From an uncultured Aquimarina sp. (GTDB lineage Bacteria > Bacteroidota > Bacteroidia > Flavobacteriales > Flavobacteriaceae), in contig NZ_CANLYD010000005.1 in the NCBI RefSeq assembly GCF_947495315.1, positions 1-64,000 on the forward strand: a stretch of DNA of 64,000 nt, given 5' to 3'. The notes beneath the pieces are model-generated. The model was not told the DNA's origin, searched no databases, and worked only from the letters and a program-made list of their open reading frames with translations. Positions 46,577 through 54,218 of the stretch are shown piece after piece. Positions within the stretch are counted from its first letter, which is position 1, and each line of letters opens with the position of its first letter. The position numbers and the translations under genes were made by a program.

Positions 46577-46655
46577 TGGATTCCGGCCTACGCAGGAATG
46601 ACAAAAGGGTACATGTCCAAGAAGTAATTGTCATTCCAGCGTAGGCTGGAATCCA
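46577..46655. repeat. Long imperfect inverted repeat with self-complementary arms
   Basis: Two 27-base arms (46577-46603 and 46629-46655) are complementary except at two positions. The right arm itself contains ATTCCAGC-GTAG-GCTGGAAT, a perfect 8-bp hairpin. GC content is far above the surroundings. This looks like a dispersed palindromic repeat of the REP type between the tetR promoter and the end of the PL6 gene; it could also act as a terminator for the latter. Confidence 0.8.
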
Positions 46656-46685
46656 CTTTTAATCATAGTTGTTGGATAATTTTTT

Positions 46686-48989
46686 TTACTGTGTGGCTTT
46701 AAAACCTTTATATTTTGAAAGATATTCCAATGGTTTTTCGGTTTTTATAATTTCGATATTATTGCCAGTGCGTTCTCCAAAAGATTCGATACGACCAGAA
46801 TTGATAAGACTGATATTATCAATACTGCTAATAGCCCATCCCGGATCTTCGTATTTTATGGCTCGTCCGCCTTTTCCGGAATTAATGAATAATAAATTAT
46901 CTATATTCAATTTCTGAACTCCCCAAAGCAAAACCACACTCCCTAAATCTTTATTGTTGACATCGATGAAGGTGGAGTTTTTTAGTTCCAGGTACGGTCC
47001 TGTAGTACTTTCGTCATTACCCATTCTTAATAGCGAGATCGCATTACCCATTACTTTGCTAAAATGACATTTATCGATTTTTACATACTCTGCATTGTAA
47101 CGCCCTCTATTTTCATTTTCTCCATCTAAACTGATAGCATTTCCGGAAATATTATGAAAAGTAGAATTCTTAAAAATCAATGTATCTGCATAGGTATTTT
47201 TATAAGCTCTAAAGGCGGTTTTACGACTTGCATTAAAATTTTTAAATTCACAAGAAACTACCTTTAATTTATAGTGCTCTATCATAGGTTTTGATGAGGT
47301 TGCGATAGCAGATTGTGCAATACCATTTTCCGAAGCACCATCAAAGATAACTCCCTTAATGGAGAGACTTCCTCCATTTTCTATAATGACCAACGGCTTT
47401 TGTGATTCGTTTTGATCATATGTAAAGATTGTAGGACTATCACTTTCATCAGTTCTGATTGTCAGGGTTTTGTTTATGACCAAAGGTTTCGTGAAAGTAT
47501 AAGTTCCCGGTTTTAATTGAATGGTATCTCCTGATGATGCACTTTTTACTATGTTAAATAAAGTATCGTTTTCATTACTGGATACTTGTGCTGCGTTCGA
47601 GTTTTTATTAGTAATCTCAAAATATTTCTTTTGAGGCGTATACCAGTTTGGTCCTACTTCATTTTTTGTAAAAGGAAGCTTAGGTTGATAGGTTTGGTTT
47701 TTTAGTAAGCCATCTGTCGGATCTTTTGAGAACGTAATTTCGGCTTGTTTAAATCCTTTGTGATTGAATTTTGAATCTGCAGATATTACTTCATTTCCTG
47801 AAAAGGAGAAGGTACTATAATCAGAAATTGCTTCAAAGACTTGTTTTCTTTCAGGATGGTAGAAAATATTGTTAGTAAATCTAATATCTTGTGGAGGATC
47901 AGTTCTTTCGTTATCTGCACCAACTCCAAACTGAATATGATCACATTCCAAAAATTTATTTCCAGTTATATCTGTGTTTTCTGCTCTGTGATACCTGTTA
48001 ATTAGTGAATTAGGAACTCCGTTCATTATTGGTAGTGCCCCAAAGAAACGTTTTCCTTTTAGTTCCTGGAAATGGTTGTTCCTAATTGTATGGCCTTCGT
48101 TAATAACCCGAACTCCTCCCGTACCTGGTTTGTTATTTCCAATAAAGAAGTTGTTTTCTATTAAGTTTCGGTTTCCGTGTCTTAGTGCTAATACACCTGC
48201 AGATTCATAGAAAACATTATTACGCACAATATTGTCACTTGATTTAAGAGAAACAATTTCTACTTCGCCATCACATTGTTCAAAGTAATTATTTTCAATC
48301 AATGTTCTCGATGGACTTAATGAATATGTCGAAACTCCAACCCGAAGTGTCTCTCCTCCATTAGATCCTAAGTTGGGTCTGTATCCAAAATGATTATGAT
48401 CAATCCTGTGATGATTCTCTAAACTGTTTTTGTTATTTAGTCTTACCACCAGGGTTACTCCGGCATTTAGCTTTCCTCCAAAATAGTTATGATCTACTCG
48501 ATTATTCTTTCCGTGAAGATGAATCCATTCGGATTTATCGAATCTATTAGTCGGATTAAAATGATCAATTGCTATTTCGGTAAGTCTACAGTTTTCTGCT
48601 AATTTTCCATCATCGGTTTTAAAGATAATAAGGGCATCTTCTTCGGTATAACCGTTCTTAAAAACTAGTTCTTTTATAATTACATGCTTCCCTCCGATTT
48701 TTAGAGAAGTATTACCTGATAGAATAACTTTTCCTTTTTCCTGTGCTTTAATTATAATGGGTTTCTCTTCTGTTCCTGTTGCTGTAATAACAAATTGAGC
48801 ATCATTCCAGATACCATTACTCAATGTAATTTCGTCTCCAGGTTGAGCTACAGCAATAGCTTTATTGAATTCTTCGACGGTGGTAACAAGATTGGTTTCA
48901 TCGGTTTGTTTTGTAGTACTAGTTTGCGTGCAAGAACTTACAGTTAATAGAATAGCTAGTAGATAGCTATAGAGCCTACTTTTTTTCAT
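46686..48989 (-). CDS. Polysaccharide lyase family 6 lipoprotein (alginate lyase-like)
   Basis: A 767-residue lipoprotein (lipobox LLTVSSC, Cys20). The first half is a PL6 parallel beta-helix with NYFGGKLNAGVTLVVRLNN and HRIDHNHFGYRPNLGSNGGE. Counting places Asn210, Glu242 and Glu244 (calcium), Lys249 in VSLKSSDN (base) and Arg270 in LALRHGNRN (acid) with the spacing of the alginate lyase AlyGC as I remember it. The second half is another beta-helix, as in two-domain PL6 enzymes. It cleaves alginate or a related uronan by elimination. No SusC/SusD or other polysaccharide genes are nearby. Confidence 0.88.
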   Translation of the reverse strand: MKKSRLYSYLLAILLTVSSCTQTSTTKQTDETNLVTTVEEFNKAIAVAQPGDEITLSNGIWNDAQFVITATGTEEKPIIIKAQEKGKVILSGNTSLKIGGKHVIIKELVFKNGYTEEDALIIFKTDDGKLAENCRLTEIAIDHFNPTNRFDKSEWIHLHGKNNRVDHNYFGGKLNAGVTLVVRLNNKNSLENHHRIDHNHFGYRPNLGSNGGETLRVGVSTYSLSPSRTLIENNYFEQCDGEVEIVSLKSSDNIVRNNVFYESAGVLALRHGNRNLIENNFFIGNNKPGTGGVRVINEGHTIRNNHFQELKGKRFFGALPIMNGVPNSLINRYHRAENTDITGNKFLECDHIQFGVGADNERTDPPQDIRFTNNIFYHPERKQVFEAISDYSTFSFSGNEVISADSKFNHKGFKQAEITFSKDPTDGLLKNQTYQPKLPFTKNEVGPNWYTPQKKYFEITNKNSNAAQVSSNENDTLFNIVKSASSGDTIQLKPGTYTFTKPLVINKTLTIRTDESDSPTIFTYDQNESQKPLVIIENGGSLSIKGVIFDGASENGIAQSAIATSSKPMIEHYKLKVVSCEFKNFNASRKTAFRAYKNTYADTLIFKNSTFHNISGNAISLDGENENRGRYNAEYVKIDKCHFSKVMGNAISLLRMGNDESTTGPYLELKNSTFIDVNNKDLGSVVLLWGVQKLNIDNLLFINSGKGGRAIKYEDPGWAISSIDNISLINSGRIESFGERTGNNIEIIKTEKPLEYLSKYKGFKATQ

Positions 48990-49135
48990 TTGTTTGTTTT
49001 GAAATATTTGTATTAAACATTCCCATTAAACTTCAAAAAACAGTCTAATGCTTTATTAAAAGTAGATACTTGTAAGTTGTGTGTGGGGCAATTTAGGTCT
49101 ATTTTTTATAATTACCAAACACTTCAGGAAGAGGT

Positions 49136-49984
49136 TTAGAATAACTTCTTTTTAATCTTTTTCCAGCGAAGCTTTCTAATGAATTCACCTTCAGGTTTGG
49201 TAACTAAGAAGGGGTGTTGTGCTCTTTTGGCTTTAAAAAAACCAGCTATGTAATCATTAATCAATCGAGGTTGTTTTTTTAGTAAAGCTAATTTTATGGA
49301 TGCAATCAAAGTAATGACAAAACCATATCGCATTTTATAAAAGGCCTCTCCTTGTTTATATTTTGCTTTTGAGTTATAGGTATTTCCTGTTGGTTTCAGG
49401 TGTTTTACTTTTAATGATTCATCGGTTTTGATTTCCCAATTATGGTATTGTGCTAATAGTTCATCTACTGTGTCCCAGCCCATTGCAGGTTTAAGTCCTC
49501 CAATATTCTGAAAACAAGATTTTCTATACGCTTTTAATGCCCCTCGAATATGATCTTTATTTGTTAGGTTTTCCAAAATCCAATCATCATCTTTTTGAAT
49601 ATAGCAGAAACCACCGACCATTCCAGTTTTTTGATTTTTTTCGAAATGTTTTATTAATGTTTCCAGATAGTTTTTCGAAAAAATAAGATCTGCATCAAAC
49701 TTGCAGATCACATCATACGCATCATCCAGTGTTTTATATCCTTGATAGAATGCGTTGATAACTTTGCTACCCGGCATATGATCTTCAGAAGAACTTGTAT
49801 TTACCAAAGAAATATAATCGTGTCTATCAATGAATTCGTTGACTATAGCTTCTGTACCATCGGTAGAGTTGTCATTAACTATTACTATTTTTTTAGGAAG
49901 TATTGTCTGAGCAACTAATGAGTCTAAAGTTTTAGCAATCAATAATTCTTCGTTATGTGCTGGTATGACAATATAAATGTTCAA
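49136..49984 (-). CDS. Glycosyltransferase family 2
   Basis: 282 residues. The GT-A fold starts IYIVIPAHNEELLIAKTLDS, with IVNDNSTDGT and the metal-binding FDADLIF (DxD). MGWDTVDELLAQYH resembles the acceptor/catalytic ED-type segment. A C-terminal hydrophobic helix (YGFVITLIASIKLALL) may attach to the membrane, and the tail is highly basic (RKLRWKKIKKK). It follows the methyltransferase gene by 22 bases. The acceptor and sugar are unknown. Confidence 0.88.
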   Translation of the reverse strand: MNIYIVIPAHNEELLIAKTLDSLVAQTILPKKIVIVNDNSTDGTEAIVNEFIDRHDYISLVNTSSSEDHMPGSKVINAFYQGYKTLDDAYDVICKFDADLIFSKNYLETLIKHFEKNQKTGMVGGFCYIQKDDDWILENLTNKDHIRGALKAYRKSCFQNIGGLKPAMGWDTVDELLAQYHNWEIKTDESLKVKHLKPTGNTYNSKAKYKQGEAFYKMRYGFVITLIASIKLALLKKQPRLINDYIAGFFKAKRAQHPFLVTKPEGEFIRKLRWKKIKKKLF

Positions 49985-50006
49985 GATAGTAGTATTTTAA
50001 TCTAAA

Positions 50007-50528
50007 CTATTTTCTTTCTGCGTATACAATATAATATCTTGGAGTAAAATACCTAAGCAAAGGCCTGAAACCAATTTTTTTGATAGGATGTGTCCATTTC
50101 TTTCTGGCTTTTATTTCCCAACCGGCTTTTTCTAATAACCAATCAAATTGCCAATCTTCGAACTCATGATAGTGACGATCCCAAGGATCTGTTTTACTTC
50201 TATATGCTGGAGAAAACCATAATTTTAATGGGATAGAAGCTACTATCTTGTTTGCTTTAATATCACGCAATACATTAAAAGGGGCAATAAGATGTTCAAA
50301 AATTTCGAAAGCCGTTACAACTTCTACTTCGCTTGTTTTTACAGCTTCAGTTTCTAAATCAAGATCTTCTCCAGATGTATTGCTTACGGTGTATCCTTCT
50401 TTTTCCATAAACTCCACAAAAGGATTATGGACACCAAGGTCTAGTATCGTTGCAGGAGCCGCAACATGCGCTCTTAAGAATTCTAGTGTTTCTTTATATC
50501 GTTTGTGAGGAAACGTTCCTTCGTACAT
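50007..50528 (-). CDS. Class I SAM-dependent methyltransferase
   Basis: 173 residues with the SAM-binding motif ATILDLGVHNPFVEFM, an acidic second strand (SGEDLDLE) and VVTAFEIFEHLIAPFNVL, the motif of small Methyltransf_11/12-type enzymes. The size is small and the C-terminal half is Trp/Arg-rich. It is immediately upstream of the glycosyltransferase, so it may modify the same lipid or saccharide. It is not linked to any recognisable large biosynthetic cluster. Confidence 0.82.
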   Translation of the reverse strand: MYEGTFPHKRYKETLEFLRAHVAAPATILDLGVHNPFVEFMEKEGYTVSNTSGEDLDLETEAVKTSEVEVVTAFEIFEHLIAPFNVLRDIKANKIVASIPLKLWFSPAYRSKTDPWDRHYHEFEDWQFDWLLEKAGWEIKARKKWTHPIKKIGFRPLLRYFTPRYYIVYAERK

Positions 50529-50618
50529 CTGTAAATGGGTTACTAGCTGTTATAAGTTGTAAAAATAGACAATTACAAAGATTACCATATTCAGATATGT
50601 AGATTTTTATAAATTGAT

Positions 50619-51677
50619 TTAGAATTGATACAAAAAAGCATTAATATTCATACCGGCACCAACACTGGCAAATAATAATATATCTCCTGGATGAATAGAT
50701 TGATTTGCTATTTTTCCTTTTAGAATTAAATCAAAAAGTGTAGGAATGGTGGCCACGCTACTGTTTCCTAGTTTTTGTATACTCATAGGCATAATACCAT
50801 CAGGAGCATCCTGTTCATACAATTCATAGAATCGTTTTACGATGGCTTCGTCCATTTTTTCATTGGCTTGATGGATGAGAATTTTTTTAACCTGAGAAAT
50901 ATCAACATTAGCTTGATCCAGACACCTTTTCATTGCCTTAGGAACATTGGTTAAAGCGAATTCATATATTTTACGGCCATACATTTTAATATATTTGGTA
51001 GTATCTTTCGATGTCGTATCATAAGTATTTCCGAAGTATAAAAAATTGGCTTCTTCATAGGTGTGAGAGGCACTTGCAGAGGATATAATTCCTCCAGTAT
51101 TTTCTGTGATTTCGATAATAGAGGCTCCTGATCCATCAGAATAAATCATAGAATCTCGATCGTGCTTATCGATGACACGGGATAAGGTTTCTGCACCGAT
51201 TATCAGACACTTTTTTGCCATACCACTTTTTATAAAAGAGACTGCCTGTATAATTCCCTCTATCCAGCCGGGACATCCAAACAGTACATCATAAGCCACA
51301 CAATATGGATTCTTAATTTTTAAAAGATGCTTTACTCTGGCAGCAAGACTAGGTACAGTATCAGCTTGTGATGAATTTTTAGTAACGTCTCCGAAGTTGT
51401 GAGCAACAATAATATAATCTAAGGTTTCTGCGTCAATACCCGAATCAGTAATGGCTTTTTGGGCAGAGAGAAAAGCAATGTCTGAGGTATTTAATGCTGA
51501 AGAAGCATATCTACGCTCTTCAATACCTGTAATTTTTTGGAATTTGTCTATAACAACAGGAGAAGGATGTCTGATTTGACTACCATCAGTATTAAGGAAT
51601 TGATGGTTTTCAAAATCTTCGTTTTGTATAATTTCTGTAGGAATATAGCTTCCTGTGCCGGTTATTTTGATATTCAT
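50619..51677 (-). CDS. 3-oxoacyl-ACP synthase III (KAS III) family protein
   Basis: A 352-residue condensing enzyme. The catalytic triad is in place: Cys135 in YDVLFGCPGWIEG, His in ILIHQANEKMDE, and Asn in KLGNSSVATIPT. The N-terminus ITGTGSYIPTEIIQNEDFE matches FabH-like enzymes. It is somewhat longer than FabH (~317) owing to insertions, as in KAS III members of specialised lipid or pigment pathways. It lies about 90 bases upstream of the methyltransferase on the same strand, perhaps in one unit with it and the glycosyltransferase. Confidence 0.87.
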   Translation of the reverse strand: MNIKITGTGSYIPTEIIQNEDFENHQFLNTDGSQIRHPSPVVIDKFQKITGIEERRYASSALNTSDIAFLSAQKAITDSGIDAETLDYIIVAHNFGDVTKNSSQADTVPSLAARVKHLLKIKNPYCVAYDVLFGCPGWIEGIIQAVSFIKSGMAKKCLIIGAETLSRVIDKHDRDSMIYSDGSGASIIEITENTGGIISSASASHTYEEANFLYFGNTYDTTSKDTTKYIKMYGRKIYEFALTNVPKAMKRCLDQANVDISQVKKILIHQANEKMDEAIVKRFYELYEQDAPDGIMPMSIQKLGNSSVATIPTLFDLILKGKIANQSIHPGDILLFASVGAGMNINAFLYQF

Positions 51678-51797
51678 CTTCCTTTTTCTTTTTTGCAGAA
51701 GGGAAGGTAGCTATTAAAAACCACTTTATTATGCTTGCATAATAAACTTTACGATGGCTAAGCTTTTATAATTACTATAGGAGGTAATAAAGGCGGA

Positions 51798-52184
51798 TCA
51801 ATTTTGTCCGGTTTTTAATTGTATTACGGTAGCGATGGATAATGCTCGTGTTTTCATTAATTCTGCCTTAGTTCCGCTAAAGTTATTGTCTACTGTTGTG
51901 GTAAATAATGTTAGCCAGGTATCAAAATGGATTTTTTCCATTGCCTTTTTTTGATGCAGGTTCTGATGAATCTGCAATACATTCTTTTTGTAGTTGCCTG
52001 TATAAAATAGCTGTTGTTCCCAGAAATCAGTAATATGTGGAATATGATCTTCCAGATTAATTTGGGCTATTTCTGTAAAGAATAAACCAATGGAAGGATC
52101 TTTCAACGCTCTTTTATAAAACGCCCACATCAAATACTCAATATCCTCGCGGTTAGTTATGTCTTTTAAATGATCCTTGTCCAA
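51798..52184 (-). CDS. Group III truncated haemoglobin
   Basis: A 128-residue 2-over-2 globin. The N-terminal FYKRALKDPSIGLFF and the KIHFDTWLTLFTTTVD segment, with the proximal His, match the cytoplasmic group III type, as does ITDFWEQQLFYTGNY. The start is TTG at 52184 (no in-frame ATG nearby). Group III globins bind O2, CO or NO; the role here may be microaerobic or nitrosative stress. It is monocistronic. Confidence 0.88.
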   Translation of the reverse strand: MDKDHLKDITNREDIEYLMWAFYKRALKDPSIGLFFTEIAQINLEDHIPHITDFWEQQLFYTGNYKKNVLQIHQNLHQKKAMEKIHFDTWLTLFTTTVDNNFSGTKAELMKTRALSIATVIQLKTGQN

Positions 52185-52255
52185 AAATACCTTGGTTTAC
52201 GTTAATGTATAGATGCAAAATTACAAGGTATTCGGACAAGTACTTTGGTTTTGGG

Positions 52256-52522
52256 CTATAATTTTTGCTTAGAGACAATAAGATCCCGCAATTCTTGCTG
52301 TTTTTCTTTTTCAATCATTTTTTGATGGGCATAGGCAAAAATTGCATTTTCCACAATCTCATTTTCTCTTTCTCCTGATAGAATATAGGATATACTCGTT
52401 TTGGAATATGATTTTTTGTTTGGGCTTAAAATCTTGTTCTGGTTTAAGTAAGCTTGTATTTTTTTTACGTGCTTACTTCCTATGACCTTTAAGATCGCAG
52501 TACGTTCTTCAGGTGTGATCAT
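52256..52522 (-). CDS. Small putative DNA-binding protein
   Basis: 88 residues. After a short helix, KTSISYILSGERENEIVENA reads as a recognition-helix region of a phage-type HTH protein (SxxISYILxGxREN pattern), followed by a charged helical tail. The family is not firmly identified. It diverges from an XRE-like gene across ~110 bases, the layout of a CI/Cro-like switch. No other phage genes are seen, so it may be a domesticated remnant. Confidence 0.6.
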   Translation of the reverse strand: MITPEERTAILKVIGSKHVKKIQAYLNQNKILSPNKKSYSKTSISYILSGERENEIVENAIFAYAHQKMIEKEKQQELRDLIVSKQKL

Positions 52523-52529
52523 AAATAAG

Positions 52530-52560
52530 TTGGCTAATGTTATTGGTATAAGTATCTTTG
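52530..52560 (+). promoter_or_regulatory. Putative promoter of the XRE-like gene
   Basis: TTG at 52530-52532, 20 bases, TATCTTTG at 52553-52560. This fits the Bacteroidota -33/-7 consensus and predicts a leader of about 65 bases. It overlaps the start region of the divergent small gene, so binding of either product could control both. Confidence 0.5.
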
Positions 52561-52633
52561 TGAATGTAATGTTATCGTTTTGTTATGCAATATTATATAA
52601 AATATTGGATATACGCAAATAATAGTCAATATT

Positions 52634-53002
52634 TTGGATAAAAAAGATAAAATTTTAGATAGAGTTATTGTTTTTGCAGCCCATTTAGGAATTAGTCTTA
52701 GAAGTTTTAGCCTCTCTATAGGTGCGAGTGCAGGATATTTACATAGATTGCAATCGGCTAATAGTAATATTGGTGGTGACTTTATAGAAAAGGTTATACA
52801 ATTGTATACAGAGATTAATCCTACATGGTTAGTCACCGGAGAGGGAAATATGCTTAGAGAAGGTCATCTTGTCGAAGAATCCGAGATGACTTATGGCAAA
52901 AAGGATTACTTCAAACAAGCTTTACTCAGATATCTGGATGATCAGGATATCCGAGATAAACTTGCAGAAATAAAAAAGAAAGAGGAGCTCGACATAGATT
53001 GA
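52634..53002 (+). CDS. XRE/CI-like helix-turn-helix regulator
   Basis: 122 residues starting at TTG 52634. ILDRVIVFAAHLGISLRSFSL then IGASAGYLHRLQSANSNIGG is an XRE-type helix-turn-helix, and the following INPTWLVTGEGNMLRE is a motif typical of phage-like repressors in Bacteroidota. The C-terminal ~45 residues are acidic and helical, ending in a basic-acidic repeat (KKKEELD). It diverges from the 88-residue protein. Its operators are expected in the shared spacer. Confidence 0.82.
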   Translation: MDKKDKILDRVIVFAAHLGISLRSFSLSIGASAGYLHRLQSANSNIGGDFIEKVIQLYTEINPTWLVTGEGNMLREGHLVEESEMTYGKKDYFKQALLRYLDDQDIRDKLAEIKKKEELDID

Positions 53003-53029
53003 GTATGTCCTCATTCATTTATACAAACA

Positions 53030-53383
53030 TTATAATATTTCTTTAACTCCAGCGGCAGCTTCGAGATTTACTTTTACCACAGCTATACTGTTAAGAAACT
53101 TCTTTCCATCTTTTCTTTTAATGGTAATATGCGTCTTTCCTTCAATCACTTCTTTATTAGTGACAACTACTTGAACTCCTTGTAATTGTCTGAAATTAGT
53201 AGTTCCTCCTTTTTTGATGATGAAATTTGGACGAGGAAACAAGATATGTTGATAGGTCTGTCCTGAAGGCGCTCCTAAGGTAATAACATCGCCAACGACT
53301 ATAGTGTCTGTCGATAAGACTTTTGAATCTTGAGCATTCATCGTTACGATCGATAAGAATGCAATAAATACTAGATTTTTCAT
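53030..53383 (-). CDS. Small exported protein, function unknown
   Basis: 117 residues with a signal peptide (NLVFIAFLSIVTMNAQ) and a beta-rich mature part that contains VGDVITLGAPSGQTYQHILF and HITIKRKDGKKFLNSIAVVKV. This could be a small SH3- or OB-like periplasmic or surface domain. The family is not recognised. It is convergent with the XRE gene and apparently a single-gene unit. Confidence 0.65.
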   Translation of the reverse strand: MKNLVFIAFLSIVTMNAQDSKVLSTDTIVVGDVITLGAPSGQTYQHILFPRPNFIIKKGGTTNFRQLQGVQVVVTNKEVIEGKTHITIKRKDGKKFLNSIAVVKVNLEAAAGVKEIL

Positions 53384-53489
53384 GTACGTGTGTATTGTGT
53401 TTATATATTGATGTGTATCCTAAAGTTACCAATATTTGATTAACAATAAAACATAAAATTTGGTTAAATAATAGTTAACGTACCATATA

Positions 53490-53508
53490 TTGATAGTAAT
53501 ACTATTAA
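53490..53508. promoter_or_regulatory. Putative operator of the type I export operon
   Basis: ATAGTA-A-TACTAT (53493-53505) is a perfect palindrome, extended on both sides by TTG/TAA. It abuts a TAATTTTG -7-like box (53506-53513) ahead of tetR. A second inverted repeat, GTTAA / TTAAC (53463-53479), lies just upstream. Confidence 0.5.
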
Positions 53509-53531
53509 TTTTGGGGTAAATAGTTTTATTT

Positions 53532-54218
53532 ATGAAATACATACTTCAAGACTTAAAAGTTAATATCAACAATAATATATATCTTAAGGATCCGGAATCT
53601 TCGACTTTAGGAAAAAAAATTATAGAGTTTAGTATTCTATTAATTGATGAAATAGGCTTTGACAGTTTCACGTTTAAAAAACTGGGAGAAAAAATTGGGT
53701 CTAATGAAAGTTCGATTTACAGATATTTTGAAAATAAGCATAAACTACTCTTATATCTTACTTCTTGGTATTGGGGATGGTTAGAATATCAATTGGTATT
53801 TACAACCAATAGTATTTCTGATTCGAAAGAGAAACTCAATAAAGCGATTGAAATTATTACTCGTGCAACAAAAGAAGACTCTTCTTTTTCTCATATTAAT
53901 GAGGTGTTATTAAACAAAATTGTTATTAATGAATATTCTAAATCATATTTAACTAAAGAAGTTGATAATGAAAACAAAGAAGGATATTTTTCTATATATA
54001 AAAGGCTGGTAAACCGGATCAAGGATATGATTACGGAAGTAGATAGTGATTATAAGTATCCTACCAGTTTGGCGAGTACCGTGACCGAAGGTTCTCTGCA
54101 TCAGCATTTCCTAAAGGATCATTTTTCTTCATTAACCGATTGTGATGAGAAAATCACACCCACTACATACTTTATTAACCTAGTATTTAATTCTTTAAAT
54201 AACCAAAAGAATGACTAA
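53532..54218 (+). CDS. TetR-family regulator of the type I export operon
   Basis: 228 residues. After ~25 extra N-terminal residues, the helix-turn-helix is IIEFSILLIDEIGFDSFTF followed by LGEKIGSNESSIYRYFENKH. The C-terminal domain is helical, with no recognised ligand motif. Its stop overlaps the ABC gene by eight bases, so it is cotranscribed with, and presumably controls, the transporter. A palindrome immediately upstream is a candidate operator. Confidence 0.87.
   Translation: MKYILQDLKVNINNNIYLKDPESSTLGKKIIEFSILLIDEIGFDSFTFKKLGEKIGSNESSIYRYFENKHKLLLYLTSWYWGWLEYQLVFTTNSISDSKEKLNKAIEIITRATKEDSSFSHINEVLLNKIVINEYSKSYLTKEVDNENKEGYFSIYKRLVNRIKDMITEVDSDYKYPTSLASTVTEGSLHQHFLKDHFSSLTDCDEKITPTTYFINLVFNSLNNQKND

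Noticed and set aside
45078..48989. SDR and PL6 lyase as one alginate-degradation unit (SDR as DEH reductase)
   Set aside because: The SDR shares operators with tetR and pairs with an AhpD-like gene; tetR, a palindromic repeat and about 200 bases separate it from the PL6 gene.
50248..50508. Plus-strand 86-codon frame opposite the methyltransferase
   Set aside because: It is an antisense shadow of a gene with clear SAM-binding motifs.
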